A DNA stretch of 64,000 nucleotides from Virgibacillus sp. 7505 (GTDB lineage: Bacteria; Bacillota; Bacilli; Bacillales; Amphibacillaceae). Of this stretch, positions 19,513 to 28,778 are shown piece after piece (positions within the stretch are counted from its first letter, which is position 1; every line of letters begins with the position of its first letter). The notes under the pieces were generated by a model that saw nothing but the letters and a program-made list of their open reading frames with translations, was not told where the DNA came from and did not search any database. Where the stretch lies: assembly GCF_002272135.1 (NCBI RefSeq), contig NZ_NPBF01000027.1, positions 1 to 64,000 of the forward strand. The letters are read 5' to 3'. Position numbers and translations under genes: made by a program.

Positions 19513-19747
19513 ACATGTCCAAAGCATATAGGGTTGTATGACCTAACGCGTGATCGATATATTGAATCAGCTCTTCATGTGATTTCACGACAGCGTGCTG
19601 TTCGGAGGGATAATGAAAGGCATGCAGAAAGATTTCAATCCGCTTGGAAAGCAGATCATCCTTCGTGCGTACCATGAGGACAAGCAGATCATCCCATTGA
19701 CCCCAAATTGTAAATAGCAGTGCTTTTTCGTAATCCTGGACTTTCAT
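19511..19747 (-). CDS. yhdB: YhdB-like small protein
   Basis: A 78-residue protein with the segment WDDLLVLMVRTKDDLLSK, which I associate with the YhdB family of uncharacterised Bacillus proteins. It is mildly hydrophobic in the middle but has no clear membrane helix or catalytic motif. AGGAAGGGGA lies upstream at slightly long spacing. It is a single gene between yhcX and yhcN, consistent with the yhc-yhd neighbourhood of related species. The function is unknown; the family call is from memory of the sequence pattern. Confidence 0.6.
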   Translation of the reverse strand: MKVQDYEKALLFTIWGQWDDLLVLMVRTKDDLLSKRIEIFLHAFHYPSEQHAVVKSHEELIQYIDHALGHTTLYALDM

Positions 19748-19839
19748 TGCGCTATCCCCTTCCTGTCAGGGTATAGATAGTATCTCTCCAATGAGCAGGA
19801 ACATTGCTGGCAGATATAAGCAGCACTGTTGCCTCCTTT

Positions 19840-19868
19840 GTATAGGGTGAAAAAATCCGTACATACTA
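19840..19868 (+). promoter_or_regulatory. Forespore (sigma-G/F) promoter of yhcN
   Basis: GTATA at 19840-19844 and CATACTA at 19862-19868 with a 17-base spacer match the sigma-G consensus (GHATR / CATNNTA) at every defined position. It lies 35 bases before yhcN, which in B. subtilis is a spore protein made in the forespore. Confidence 0.65.
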
Positions 19869-19902
19869 AGCGCAGTATGGCAAATCAAAGGAGGAAACAC
19901 CA

Positions 19903-20547
19903 ATGAAAAAATGGAAGTTAATCAGCATGGCTGCCCTTGCTGCGATTACGCTTACAGCTTGTCAGAATGACGATAATAACAATGACACTGGCATGGGTAA
20001 TGTAGAACCGACTAGATTCAATAATACGGACAATAATTTAGTCGACCGTAATACTGACAATACAAGAGATGGGGATGATCGCCAGAAAAATGGTGATGAC
20101 CAACAGCCGCGTTACCAGGTTGCAGATGACGTAGCAAGAAAAGTGGAAGAAGTTGAAGGTGTAGATAGAGCGTATGTATTTACAACAGATAACAATGCTT
20201 ATGTAGCTGTCGATATGAAGGACGATAACAATAACGGTAACAACGGTAACAACGGAAACGATGGAAATAACGAAAATAACGGTAACACAGGCAACAACGG
20301 AATGGGCAACACAGCTACTGGTAATAACGACAATAATGAAGTAACAGATAAGATGAAAAAAGATGTGGAAAAAGCAGTTAAATCAGTCGATGAAGATATC
20401 GATAATGTATATGTATCCGCAGATCCAGACTTTTTGGGAATGGCAGAAGACTACAACAACAAAATTGATGAAGGTCAGCCAGTAAAAGGCTTCTTCTTAG
20501 AATTCGGCAATATGCTAAATCGTGTGTTCCCTAATAACGAAAGATAA
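19903..20547 (+). CDS. yhcN: YhcN/YlaJ family sporulation lipoprotein
   Basis: A spore lipoprotein of the YhcN/YlaJ family. The signal peptide ends in the lipobox LTAC (Cys20). A polar linker leads to the family domain (about 65-200), which is split by a low-complexity Asn/Gly insertion (about 108-145) encoded by near-repeats of AACGGTAAC. Domain halves QVADDVARKVEEVEGV and VEKAVKSVDEDIDNVYVSAD flank it. AAGGAGG precedes the ATG and a sigma-G-type promoter lies upstream. The family localises to the inner spore membrane and affects germination or outgrowth; the exact role is unknown. Confidence 0.85.
   Translation: MKKWKLISMAALAAITLTACQNDDNNNDTGMGNVEPTRFNNTDNNLVDRNTDNTRDGDDRQKNGDDQQPRYQVADDVARKVEEVEGVDRAYVFTTDNNAYVAVDMKDDNNNGNNGNNGNDGNNENNGNTGNNGMGNTATGNNDNNEVTDKMKKDVEKAVKSVDEDIDNVYVSADPDFLGMAEDYNNKIDEGQPVKGFFLEFGNMLNRVFPNNER
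20220..20310 (+). repeat. Asn/Gly-coding microrepeat inside yhcN
   Basis: Degenerate 9-base units close to AACGGTAAC encode runs of N-G-N within the YhcN domain. Copies are imperfect, and the tract could vary in length by slippage. Confidence 0.7.
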
Positions 20548-20578
20548 AAAAGAGGCTCCCATACGGGAGCCTCTTTTT
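20546..20578. terminator. Bidirectional terminator between yhcN and threonine aldolase
   Basis: AGAGGCTCCC / GGGAGCCTCT with a 4-base loop, A-rich on the left and T-rich on the right, serves both converging genes. Confidence 0.88.
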
Positions 20579-21608
20579 AATTTGGCTGTTTCGAAAGAGA
20601 TGAAGCAACTGCCAAAGCTTTCTTAATCGCACCTTTACCAACGTCATAATGTGTGACAAAACGAACACTGTAAGGACCGAAAGCATTTGCCAATACTTGC
20701 TGTTCCTTGAGCAGCTGCACATAAGCATCTGCTGTCATACCGGTACCTTGCACATCTGCAAGTACGATATTCGTTTCAACCTTATTCATGATTTCAATAC
20801 CGTCAATTTCAGCTAGGCCATTTGCCAATAGCTTAGCATTCTCGTGGTCGTCTGCGAGACGTTCCACATTTTCACGCAGGGCAACAAGGCCAGGTGCTGC
20901 TAATATGCCAGCTTGGCGCATGCCGCCTCCAAGACGTTTTCTCCATTTTTTAGCTTTAGCAATGAACACTGCAGATCCTGCCAGAACAGAACCGACAGGC
21001 GCTCCTAAGCCTTTGGACAAACAAACCTGGACAGTATCGGTCAGCTGCGCATATTTTGCCACACTAATACCGGAAGCGACGGATGCATTGAACAAACGTG
21101 CGCCATCCAAGTGAATCGGAATTCGATGTTCACGGGCTATTTGGGCAATCACCATCATATTCTCGATCGGGATGACGGCTCCGCCTGCTTTGTTATGCGT
21201 ATTCTCCAGACAAATCAAGCCTGTTTCCGGAAAATGGATATCGTCCTTGCGGATAGCAGCAGCTAATCCCTCCGGACATATCGCCCCGCGTTCCCCTTTC
21301 AGTGTACGTGTCTGCACTCCTGCAAAAATGGATGTAGCAGCTCCTTCATAGAGAAAAATATGGGATTCCTCTTCCAAGATGATTTCATTACCAGGGTTGC
21401 AATGAGAAAGTACTGCGATTTGATTCCCCTGAGTACCGCTCGGCACGAATAGTGCGGCTTCCTTTCCAAGTAAATCGGCAACCGTTTCCTCTAGCTCATT
21501 TACAGCTGGATCCTCTCCATAGACATCATCTCCGACTTCTGCATCATAAGCAGCTTTTCGCATTGCTTCTGATGGCTTGGTGACCGTATCACTACGCAGA
21601 TCGATCAT
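20577..21608 (-). CDS. ltaE: Low-specificity L-threonine aldolase
   Basis: A PLP-dependent fold-type I enzyme that cleaves L-threonine or L-allo-threonine to glycine and acetaldehyde. The family start IDLRSDTVTKP is at the N-terminus, LDGARLFNA holds the PLP-ring aspartate, and CLSKGLGAPVGS holds the Schiff-base lysine near residue 200. I choose the ATG at 21608, with GGAGAGGAG at proper spacing, over the in-frame GTG three codons upstream. The 343-residue length is normal. It is a single gene divergent from the yrrT operon. Confidence 0.92.
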   Translation of the reverse strand: MIDLRSDTVTKPSEAMRKAAYDAEVGDDVYGEDPAVNELEETVADLLGKEAALFVPSGTQGNQIAVLSHCNPGNEIILEEESHIFLYEGAATSIFAGVQTRTLKGERGAICPEGLAAAIRKDDIHFPETGLICLENTHNKAGGAVIPIENMMVIAQIAREHRIPIHLDGARLFNASVASGISVAKYAQLTDTVQVCLSKGLGAPVGSVLAGSAVFIAKAKKWRKRLGGGMRQAGILAAPGLVALRENVERLADDHENAKLLANGLAEIDGIEIMNKVETNIVLADVQGTGMTADAYVQLLKEQQVLANAFGPYSVRFVTHYDVGKGAIKKALAVASSLSKQPN

Positions 21609-21675
21609 GACGACCACTCCTCTCCATCTTATTATATAGTATGAATTTGTAACTTTTCCACTATTTTTATAGTTG

Positions 21676-21706
21676 TTGACTTTGTATTCCTAAAAAGTGG
21701 AATTTA
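21676..21706 (+). promoter_or_regulatory. Candidate promoter and CymR-like operator of the yrrT operon
   Basis: TTGACT at 21676-21681 is a good -35. Immediately after it, 21685-21706 matches the reverse complement of the CymR motif reported for B. subtilis (TAAATWNNNATNNNNWGGAATT) at 13 of 15 defined positions, and contains the dyad ATTCC / GGAAT. CymR represses the yrrT operon in B. subtilis when cysteine is plentiful. The consensus is quoted from memory and the -10 is not clear. Confidence 0.5.
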
Positions 21707-21826
21707 TGACTGGCATCGTATCTTTTCATTGAATAAACTGAGGTACTATGGTATTCTTCTGTCATAAACATGATAATCCTTATTAGTTTACTTGGATATC
21801 TGAGATATTACACTTGAGGTGATGAA

Positions 21827-22465
21827 ATGGGCCGCGAATTTATCGATATGTTCGATGAATGGGCAGAGACGTATGATGATACGGTTACTGGCCAGGATCC
21901 ACAATATAAAGAAGTGTTTGATAAATACAATGAAATCCTGCAAACTGTCGCGGATGCTGCAGAAGGAAACACACTGGAGTTCGGTGTCGGAACAGGCAAC
22001 CTTTCTGAAAAGCTGTTAGCTAAAGGTTTGAATGTAACTGGAATTGAACCTTCCAAAGAGATGCGCGAGCATGCATCCCGGAAATTCCCGCAGCTTCAGA
22101 TAGTAGACGGTGATTTTCTTTCCTTTCCGCAGCCTGAACATGAGGTTTCTGCCATCGTAAGTACGTGGGCATTCCATCATCTGACAGATGAGGAGAAGGA
22201 GCAGGCAATTTCGAAATATGCACAGCTGCTTCCAGCAGGCGGAAAAGTAATATTTGCTGATACGGTATTCTCAAGTGAAGAAGGTCGTGCTCAGCTTATT
22301 CAGGAAGAAAAGGATAAGGGATATGACAGACTTGTCCAGGATTTAACAACCGAATATTATACGACGATGCAAGTGCTTCGTAACATTTTCCAAACGCACG
22401 GATTTCATGTTACATTTAAGCAAATGAACCGCTTCGTCTATTTGATCACAGCAGAAAAAGCGTAA
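21827..22465 (+). CDS. yrrT: SAM-dependent methyltransferase YrrT
   Basis: A class I SAM-dependent methyltransferase of the YrrT family. The SAM-binding loop is [11 protein letters not shown] near residue 48, followed by the acidic end of strand 2 (TGIEPSKEM). YrrT is encoded with methionine-to-cysteine genes in Bacillus and is presumed to be a source of S-adenosylhomocysteine; its methyl acceptor is not known. GAGGTGATGAA sits at the ATG, and luxS begins 14 bases after the stop. It is the first gene of a four-gene operon for methionine salvage to cysteine. Confidence 0.88.
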   Translation: MGREFIDMFDEWAETYDDTVTGQDPQYKEVFDKYNEILQTVADAAEGNTLEFGVGTGNLSEKLLAKGLNVTGIEPSKEMREHASRKFPQLQIVDGDFLSFPQPEHEVSAIVSTWAFHHLTDEEKEQAISKYAQLLPAGGKVIFADTVFSSEEGRAQLIQEEKDKGYDRLVQDLTTEYYTTMQVLRNIFQTHGFHVTFKQMNRFVYLITAEKA

Positions 22466-22479
22466 GGGGAGAGACAATC

Positions 22480-22944
22480 ATGACAAAGAAAATGAACGTA
22501 GAAAGCTTCAACCTTGATCATACTAAAGTTGCTGCACCATATGTCCGCTTAGTCGGCACAACAGAGGGAGCACAAGACAAAGTATACAAATACGATATCC
22601 GCTTCAAGCAACCTAACAAAGAGTATATGGAAATGCCAGGTCTGCATTCCTTGGAGCATTTAATGGCTGAGAATATCCGCAATAATATCGACAATATCCT
22701 TGATATCGGTCCAATGGGCTGCCAAACAGGTTTCTATGTTTCCATTTTGAATAATGACAGCTATGACGACATCCTCGTCGCTTTGGAAAAAACATTGCAA
22801 GATGTGCTCGATGCAACAGAAGTGCCTGCTTGCAATGAAGTGCAATGCGGCTGGGCAGCTAACCATAGTCTTGAGGGTGCACAGGAGATCGCGAAAGAAA
22901 TGCTTTCCAAAAAAGATGAATGGCGTCAAGTTTTCGCTGAATAG
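22480..22944 (+). CDS. luxS: S-ribosylhomocysteine lyase
   Basis: LuxS cleaves S-ribosylhomocysteine to homocysteine and DPD, the precursor of autoinducer-2. The metal ligands His56 and His60 lie in HSLEH and Cys123 in NEVQCGW; the catalytic Cys81 is in [10 protein letters not shown]. The length is 154 residues, as in other LuxS proteins. GGGGAGAG precedes the ATG. In B. subtilis the corresponding operon position holds mtnN, the nucleosidase that makes S-ribosylhomocysteine, and luxS is elsewhere; here luxS is inside the operon and would feed homocysteine directly to MccA. Confidence 0.96.
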   Translation: MTKKMNVESFNLDHTKVAAPYVRLVGTTEGAQDKVYKYDIRFKQPNKEYMEMPGLHSLEHLMAENIRNNIDNILDIGPMGCQTGFYVSILNNDSYDDILVALEKTLQDVLDATEVPACNEVQCGWAANHSLEGAQEIAKEMLSKKDEWRQVFAE

Positions 22945-22953
22945 AGGGAGAAA

Positions 22954-23880
22954 ATGGCTGTTTACAATTCAGTACACGAACTGATTGGAAATACACCTAT
23001 TGTACAAATAACGAACTTTTCTCTTCCGGAGGGAGTTCGTTTATTTGCGAAACTGGAGTTTTATAACCCTGGTGGCAGTGTGAAGGATCGGCTTGGTGTC
23101 AATTTGATCGATGAGGCGTTTCGGACAGGGAAACTGAAGGAAAACGGTACGATCATTGAACCGACAGCGGGTAATACCGGTATTGGTATTGCACTGGCTG
23201 CCTTGAAACGCAGGGTTTCCGTAATCTTCTGCGTACCAGAGAAATTCAGCCAGGAAAAACAGGAGCTGATGCGGGCGCTTGGGGCAAAGGTAATCAATAC
23301 ACCAACATCCGAAGGGATGACAGGAGCAATTAAAAAGGCGAAAGAGCTGCTGGATGAAATCCCTGACAGCTATTGCCCGCAGCAATTTGCTAACCCTGCT
23401 AACCCGGAGACTTACTATAAGACGCTAGGTCCGGAAATATGGCGTGACCTTGAAGGTAAAGTGGATATCTTTGTAGCTGGTGGCGGCACAGGCGGAACGT
23501 TCATGGGTACAGCGCGTTACTTGAAGGATCAGAATCCTGAAGTGAAGACAGTCATTGTTGAGCCGGAGGGTTCGATCCTGAACGGAGGTGCTCCAGGATC
23601 ACACCGTACAGAAGGTATAGGCATGGAGTTTTTACCTGATTATATGGATACAGCATATTTTGATGCAATTCATACGATTTCAGATGATGATGCATTTTAT
23701 TACGTAAAAGAGTTGGCTGCCAAAGAAGGGCTGCTTGTCGGCAGTTCTTCCGGATCTGCTTTCACTGCAGCACTTAAAGAAGCAGAGCATGCTAAGCCAG
23801 GGACGACGATTGTGACCATCTTCCCTGACAGCAGTGAGCGCTACCTCAGCCAGCAGATCTACCAAGGAGGATTACGATGA
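22954..23880 (+). CDS. mccA: O-acetylserine-dependent cystathionine beta-synthase MccA
   Basis: A PLP enzyme of the cysteine synthase family. In this operon context it is expected to join homocysteine and O-acetylserine into cystathionine. The PLP lysine is Lys44 in NPGGSVKDRLG, the substrate loop is EPTAGNTGIG, and the phosphate-binding loop is GGGTGGTFMG. At 308 residues it lacks the CBS domains of eukaryotic cystathionine beta-synthase, like B. subtilis YrhA/MccA. It starts 10 bases after luxS and overlaps mccB by four bases. A plain cysteine synthase is the alternative; the neighbours favour MccA. Confidence 0.9.
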   Translation: MAVYNSVHELIGNTPIVQITNFSLPEGVRLFAKLEFYNPGGSVKDRLGVNLIDEAFRTGKLKENGTIIEPTAGNTGIGIALAALKRRVSVIFCVPEKFSQEKQELMRALGAKVINTPTSEGMTGAIKKAKELLDEIPDSYCPQQFANPANPETYYKTLGPEIWRDLEGKVDIFVAGGGTGGTFMGTARYLKDQNPEVKTVIVEPEGSILNGGAPGSHRTEGIGMEFLPDYMDTAYFDAIHTISDDDAFYYVKELAAKEGLLVGSSSGSAFTAALKEAEHAKPGTTIVTIFPDSSERYLSQQIYQGGLR

Positions 23881-25013
23881 GACGGAAAACAAAAATGATT
23901 CACGGTGGAATTACATCGGACGAAAAAACGGGCGCAGTTAGTGTGCCTATTTACCAGGTAAGTACGTACAAACAGCCAGGACCTGGTGAACACACAGGCT
24001 ATGAATATTCCCGTACAGGGAATCCGACAAGGCATGCATTGGAAGAAACAATTGCAGCTTTGGAAAATGGTAAAAGAGGCTTTGCATTCAGTTCCGGTAT
24101 GGCGGCCATCACTTCTGTGATGATGCTTTTTGAAGCAGGCAGCCATGTTGTCATGACTGACGATGTGTATGGCGGAAGCTACCGTTTAGCGACAAAAGTA
24201 CTGAATCGCTATCAGCTTGGGCACACATTTGTAGATACCAGTTCGCCGGAAGAGGTTGAGCAGGCAATCAAACCAGAAACAAAAGCCATTTATGTCGAGA
24301 CACCGACCAATCCATTATTGAAAATTACTGATATCAAAAAGATGGCGGAAATCGCGAAGAAACATGACGTTCTGCTGATTGTCGATAATACGTTCGCAAC
24401 ACCTTATTGGCAGAATCCGCTTGATTTGGGAGCAGATATCGTACTTCACAGTGCAACGAAATATATTGGCGGTCATAGCGATGTCGTGTCAGGGCTCGTT
24501 GTCGTAAATGATGACAAACTTGCTGATGAGCTGCACTTTATCCAGAACTCTGCTGGTGCTGTTCTTGGACCGCAAGACAGCTGGCTGCTTCTTCGCGGAA
24601 TCAAGACACTTGGTATCCGCATGGAAGCTATAGAGAAAAATAGTGTTAAGCTAGTCGACTTCCTGAAAGCTCATCCAGGAGTGAGTACGATTTATTACCC
24701 TGGTCTGCCTGAGCATAAAGGACACGATATTGCTGCAAGCCAAGCAGAGGGCTTTGGCGGTATGATATCCTTTGATGTCGGCAGTGGTGAAAAAGCAGAT
24801 CAAGTACTGCGTAAAACGAAATATTTCGTCTTGGCAGAAAGCCTCGGAGCAGTCGAAAGCCTCATATCCCTTCCTGCTAAAATGACGCATGCATCCATTC
24901 CACAGGAGCGCAGAGCAGAATTGGGTATTACGGATGGTTTGATCCGAATCAGTGTTGGTATCGAGGATAGTGAAGATTTGATCGAAGACTTGAAGCAAGC
25001 AATGGAAGATTGA
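23877..25013 (+). CDS. mccB: Cystathionine gamma-lyase/homocysteine lyase MccB
   Basis: A PLP enzyme of the Cys/Met metabolism family that cleaves cystathionine to cysteine, 2-oxobutyrate and ammonia, the last step from methionine to cysteine. The motif YEYSRTGNPTR lies near residue 42, and the PLP lysine is in HSATKYIGGHSD near 195. Its 378 residues match YrhB/MccB. AAGGAGG precedes the ATG, which overlaps the mccA stop. A terminator follows directly. Confidence 0.93.
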   Translation: MRRKTKMIHGGITSDEKTGAVSVPIYQVSTYKQPGPGEHTGYEYSRTGNPTRHALEETIAALENGKRGFAFSSGMAAITSVMMLFEAGSHVVMTDDVYGGSYRLATKVLNRYQLGHTFVDTSSPEEVEQAIKPETKAIYVETPTNPLLKITDIKKMAEIAKKHDVLLIVDNTFATPYWQNPLDLGADIVLHSATKYIGGHSDVVSGLVVVNDDKLADELHFIQNSAGAVLGPQDSWLLLRGIKTLGIRMEAIEKNSVKLVDFLKAHPGVSTIYYPGLPEHKGHDIAASQAEGFGGMISFDVGSGEKADQVLRKTKYFVLAESLGAVESLISLPAKMTHASIPQERRAELGITDGLIRISVGIEDSEDLIEDLKQAMED

Positions 25014-25015
25014 TA

Positions 25016-25049
25016 AAAAGCCAGCTCCGTTTACGGAGCTGGCTTTCTT
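25016..25049. terminator. Terminator between mccB and the DJ-1-family gene
   Basis: AAGCCAGCTCCG / CGGAGCTGGCTT with loop TTTA is flanked by A and T runs and can serve both converging genes. Confidence 0.87.
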
Positions 25050-25801
25050 CTTAAAATTTGTTCTTCCTCTGGAATTCGCAGCACAGCGCGGAAAGAACGA
25101 GGATTTTCTTCAAAATCTTTTTGTTCAATTCGCTTGATGACTGCTTTCGCTACATCTTTGACACTGGCTGGATTCTGCCCGGTGATCAGTCTGTCGTCTG
25201 CTTCTACATGTCCTTTGAAAGGCACTTTTGATTTGTGGTAGGTAAGTGCACGTATTTTAAGCTGCTCTTCCAAGCTATAAGGAATTTCGTGTTTATTCAG
25301 GCTAGCAGTTTCTTCGCGGTCGGAATAACCAGTGACTGTCTTATCTTGCAATAAGTAAGTCCCGTCAGACAGCTTCACATTCAGCAATGCAGCAGGGCCG
25401 TGACAAACGGCGGCAACAATTCCTCCGTTTTCATAGATTTCCCTAGTCAACTGCTGCAGCTCCTTATTTTCAGGGAAGTCCCACATTGTCCCGTGACCTC
25501 CAGTGAAATAAATGGCATCATAATCGGCCGCATTCACTTCTTTCGGGGACAGGCTGTTCTCCAATAATCTCCTAAACCCCGGAGCCCGGTAATACTTCCG
25601 CAGCTTATGGCTTTTGAACAGCCCTGTAAGACTGCGATGATCTATTGGTATATTTCCGCCCTTTGGACTGACAACCGTCATGACATGACGCGTCTTTAGT
25701 TTATCGTAAAAATTCGTCAGTTCACTGAACCAGAGTCCTGTTGTGTGGGGTGTCTGTTTCAGGCTGTCGTGATTCGTTGCGATAATCAATACATTACCCA
25801 T
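25031..25801 (-). CDS. DJ-1/PfpI family protein (Hsp31-like glyoxalase III or chaperone)
   Basis: A 256-residue member of the DJ-1/PfpI superfamily in the class I glutamine amidotransferase-like fold. The nucleophile elbow AAVCHGPAALL holds the conserved Cys-His pair, and YFTGGHGTMWDF is the upstream oxyanion region. Length and the C-terminal segment with GQNPASVKDVAK resemble the Hsp31 branch, whose members act as glyoxalase III or holding chaperones. Which activity applies cannot be told from sequence. AGGAGGAGAAC precedes the ATG. It is a single gene converging on mccB. Confidence 0.8.
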   Translation of the reverse strand: MGNVLIIATNHDSLKQTPHTTGLWFSELTNFYDKLKTRHVMTVVSPKGGNIPIDHRSLTGLFKSHKLRKYYRAPGFRRLLENSLSPKEVNAADYDAIYFTGGHGTMWDFPENKELQQLTREIYENGGIVAAVCHGPAALLNVKLSDGTYLLQDKTVTGYSDREETASLNKHEIPYSLEEQLKIRALTYHKSKVPFKGHVEADDRLITGQNPASVKDVAKAVIKRIEQKDFEENPRSFRAVLRIPEEEQILRRKPAP

Positions 25802-25916
25802 TGTTCTCCTCCTGACGTGACTGTGTATTTCTATTTAGTTTCCACCAGCAGGTACAAGCTAAACAAGAATCAGCCGATTTATGCTACACTAGTAAGAAAA
25901 GGAAAGGGTGGCGCAA

Positions 25917-27284
25917 ATGACGAATCAAGTTGTCGCTTATTTACAGGAAAATCGGGAGAAATTGCTGGAGAAGCTTTATACATATCTTCGGATTCCCAGT
26001 ATCAGCACAGATAGTGCATACAAGGAAGATGTTGCAAAGACAGCCGCCTTTACGGCTGAGTATTTGAAAGAAATCGGCTTCGATAAAGTGACCATCCAAG
26101 AAACAGAGCGTCATCCAATCGTAACGGGTGAATGGCTTGGTGCAGGTCCGGATAAACCGACTGCACTTTTCTACGGACATTATGATGTGCAGCCGGCAGA
26201 TCCGCTTCCGCTTTGGGACAGCGAGCCATTCGAGCCGACAGAACGCAACGGACGGATCTATGCACGAGGCGTGAGTGATGATAAAGGTCAGGTATTCATG
26301 CACCTGGCAGTATTCGAAGCATTCATGAAAACAGAAGGCGCGCTGCCGATCAATGTAAAAGTATGTATCGAAGGAGAAGAAGAAATCGGAAGTACGAATC
26401 TGCATGCTGTACTGCATGAGCAGACAGAGCAATTCCAAGCCGATTTCGCTATCATCAGCGATTCCGGGATGGTCGAAGCAGGCCAGCCGACTATGCTATA
26501 TGGCTTGAAAGGTGCAGCTGCGCTTGAATTCTCTGTGTATGGACCAGATCGCGATCTGCATTCCGGTATGTATGGTGGTGCTGTCCGTAATCCACTTCAG
26601 GCATTGGCGCATATCCTAAGTTCCTTGAAGGATGAAGAAGAAGTCGTTCAAGTAGAAGGTTTTTATGATGGTGTAGAGGAATTGCCTGAAGAAGAGCGTA
26701 AACTGATTGCGCAAGCACCAGGTGAAGACTTTGTTCAGACAGTCGGTGTGCCTGAAGCAGTTTCCGAAAAAGGTTACACTGCCAAGGAACATACAATGGC
26801 TCGTCCAACCTTGGAAATCAACGGTATGTATGGTGGTTACCAAGGGGAAGGTACGAAAACAATCATCCCGGCTGAGGCAACAGCGAAGATCACCAGCCGT
26901 CTCGTACCTGGACAGGATCCAGTGGATATCGTGGAGAAAATCACGGCACACATCGAAAAACATGCACCTGCTGGCGTTCGTGTGGAAGTGAGACCGGAAC
27001 CTTTCAAAGCAAAAGCATACAAAGTCGATCCGAATCATCCGCTGATCCAAAAAGCAGCGGAAAGTCTGACACAGGCCTTCGGTAAGGAAACTGTCTTCGT
27101 TCGTATGGGAGGATCGATTCCGGTTGTCGAATGGATTGATACGGTTTATCAAATGCCAGTGGTTCTGCTTGGTTTCGGAACACCTGAGGACAGATTGCAT
27201 TCCCCGAATGAAAGCTTCCCGCTGGAAAGTTTTGATAAAGGAATGGAGACGCTGGTTTATTACTATCAAAAAGCAAGCGAGTGA
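25917..27284 (+). CDS. M20 family dipeptidase/peptidase
   Basis: A dinuclear zinc metallopeptidase of the M20 family (ArgE/DapE/CPG2 type). The first metal ligand and its companion Asp are in FYGHYDVQPAD near residue 83; the bridging Asp follows in VSDDKGQ; the catalytic Glu pair is in EGEEEIGS near 155; and the C-terminal His is in HSPNES. Length (455 residues) and motifs fit the dipeptidase branch acting on cytoplasmic dipeptides. I prefer ATG 25917, spaced nine bases from GGAAAGG, over GTG 25908. The gene is alone, with its own terminator. Confidence 0.88.
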   Translation: MTNQVVAYLQENREKLLEKLYTYLRIPSISTDSAYKEDVAKTAAFTAEYLKEIGFDKVTIQETERHPIVTGEWLGAGPDKPTALFYGHYDVQPADPLPLWDSEPFEPTERNGRIYARGVSDDKGQVFMHLAVFEAFMKTEGALPINVKVCIEGEEEIGSTNLHAVLHEQTEQFQADFAIISDSGMVEAGQPTMLYGLKGAAALEFSVYGPDRDLHSGMYGGAVRNPLQALAHILSSLKDEEEVVQVEGFYDGVEELPEEERKLIAQAPGEDFVQTVGVPEAVSEKGYTAKEHTMARPTLEINGMYGGYQGEGTKTIIPAEATAKITSRLVPGQDPVDIVEKITAHIEKHAPAGVRVEVRPEPFKAKAYKVDPNHPLIQKAAESLTQAFGKETVFVRMGGSIPVVEWIDTVYQMPVVLLGFGTPEDRLHSPNESFPLESFDKGMETLVYYYQKASE

Positions 27285-27315
27285 AAAAAAGACATCCGAA
27301 AGGGTGTCTTTTTTC
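27284..27315 (+). terminator. Terminator after M20 peptidase
   Basis: AAAGACATCC / GGGTGTCTTT with loop GAAA (one G-U pair) is followed by T residues. Confidence 0.82.
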
Positions 27316-27367
27316 TGTCTTATCAGCATATGTATGAGTACTATTACGTACAAAGGGGAGAAAGCCC

Positions 27368-28777
27368 GTGCTGCAATCCGATACACATGCATTGGAAAGG
27401 GCTATTGGGGAAATAACGGAAATCGCAAAGGGCTTTGGCCTTGATTTCTACCCGATGCGCTATGAAATTTGTCCTGCTGACATCATTTATACATTCGGTG
27501 CTTATGGTATGCCGACAAGATTCACACATTGGAGCTTCGGGAAGCAATTTCATAAAATGAAGCTGCAATATGACCTTGGTTTGAGCAAGATTTATGAGCT
27601 TGTAATCAATAGCAATCCTTGTTATGCCTTCTTGTTAAATTCCAATAGTCTTGTTCAGAATAAATTGATTGTGGCTCATGTGCTTGCGCATTGTGATTTC
27701 TTTAAAAATAATGTTCGATTCCAAAATACAAACCGTAACATGGTCGATAGTATGGCAGCTACAGCAGAACGGATAGCTGCATATGAAAAAGAATTCGGCA
27801 AGAAGGAAGTCGAGGATTTCCTCGATGCTGTGCTGGCAATTCAGGAGCATATTGATCCATCCTTGCTGCGGCCGAAGCTCGGCTGGGATATTGATGACGA
27901 TGAGACAGATGAAAGTCCGGAAAAGTCGACGGAATATGATGATCTTTGGTTTGTTGATCGCGGAAAGTCAAAAGATAAGAAAGAAAGGAAACGAAAAGCA
28001 TTCCCGCCTCGTCCGGAAAAAGATATTCTTCTATTTATAGAGGAATACAGCCGGACCTTAGAAGACTGGCAGCGGGATATACTGACAATGATGCGGGAGG
28101 AAATGCTGTATTTCTGGCCCCAGCTTGAGACAAAGATCATGAATGAAGGCTGGGCTTCGTACTGGCATGCTCGTATTCTCCGAGAAATGGATTTGACGAG
28201 TGATGAAGCAATCGAGTATGCAAAACTCAACGCTGGTGTCGTGCAGCCGTCTCCATCACAAATCAATCCCTATTATCTTGGTATTAAGATTTTTGAAGAT
28301 ATCGAAGACCGGTTTGACAATCCGACCGAAGAGATGAAACGGTATGGCGTGAAGCCAGGCTCCGGAAGGGAAAAAATGTTCGAGGTCCGGGAAATAGAAT
28401 CGGATATATCCTTCCTGCGAAATTACCTGACAAAAGACCTTGTGCACCGGGAAGATATGTACTTGTTCCAGAAGCAAGGAAATGAATATAAAATCACAGA
28501 CAAAGACTGGGAAGCGGTCCGCGATCAGCTGATTACGATGCGGGTAAACGGAGGTTTTCCTTATTTGACCGTAACAGACGGCGATTATATGTCTAATGGT
28601 GAGCTGTATCTGAAGCATCATTATGAAGGTGTCGAATTGGATTTGACTTATCTGGAGCGGACATTGCCGTACTTTTATCAGCTATGGGGTCGATTCGTCC
28701 ATATGGAAACGTATATTGAGGGAAAACATGTGTTATTCAGCTATGAAGGGAAACGAGTTCTAAAGAAATACCTATAA
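27368..28777 (+). CDS. spoVR: SpoVR family protein
   Basis: SpoVR is a conserved protein needed for normal spore cortex formation in B. subtilis, where it is made in the mother cell; its biochemistry is not settled. The 469-residue protein shows the family hallmarks: [20 protein letters not shown] near residue 28, [12 protein letters not shown] near 107 and the C-terminal [16 protein letters not shown] at 27368 follows GGGGAGAAAG. A polar insertion around residues 175-220 is rich in Asp, Lys and Arg. It is a single gene ending at a terminator shared with the converging DCC gene. Confidence 0.9.
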   Translation: MLQSDTHALERAIGEITEIAKGFGLDFYPMRYEICPADIIYTFGAYGMPTRFTHWSFGKQFHKMKLQYDLGLSKIYELVINSNPCYAFLLNSNSLVQNKLIVAHVLAHCDFFKNNVRFQNTNRNMVDSMAATAERIAAYEKEFGKKEVEDFLDAVLAIQEHIDPSLLRPKLGWDIDDDETDESPEKSTEYDDLWFVDRGKSKDKKERKRKAFPPRPEKDILLFIEEYSRTLEDWQRDILTMMREEMLYFWPQLETKIMNEGWASYWHARILREMDLTSDEAIEYAKLNAGVVQPSPSQINPYYLGIKIFEDIEDRFDNPTEEMKRYGVKPGSGREKMFEVREIESDISFLRNYLTKDLVHREDMYLFQKQGNEYKITDKDWEAVRDQLITMRVNGGFPYLTVTDGDYMSNGELYLKHHYEGVELDLTYLERTLPYFYQLWGRFVHMETYIEGKHVLFSYEGKRVLKKYL

Positions 28778-28778
28778 A

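Noticed and set aside
20220-20310. Repeats in yhcN as a CRISPR-like array
   Set aside because: The units are 9 bases, in frame, without spacers, and code for Asn/Gly; no cas genes are present.
21771-21785. TGATAATCCTTATTA resembling a Fur or PerR box before yrrT
   Set aside because: It matches the 7-1-7 Fur motif at about 12 of 14 positions, but AT-rich DNA gives such matches often and no iron-related gene follows.
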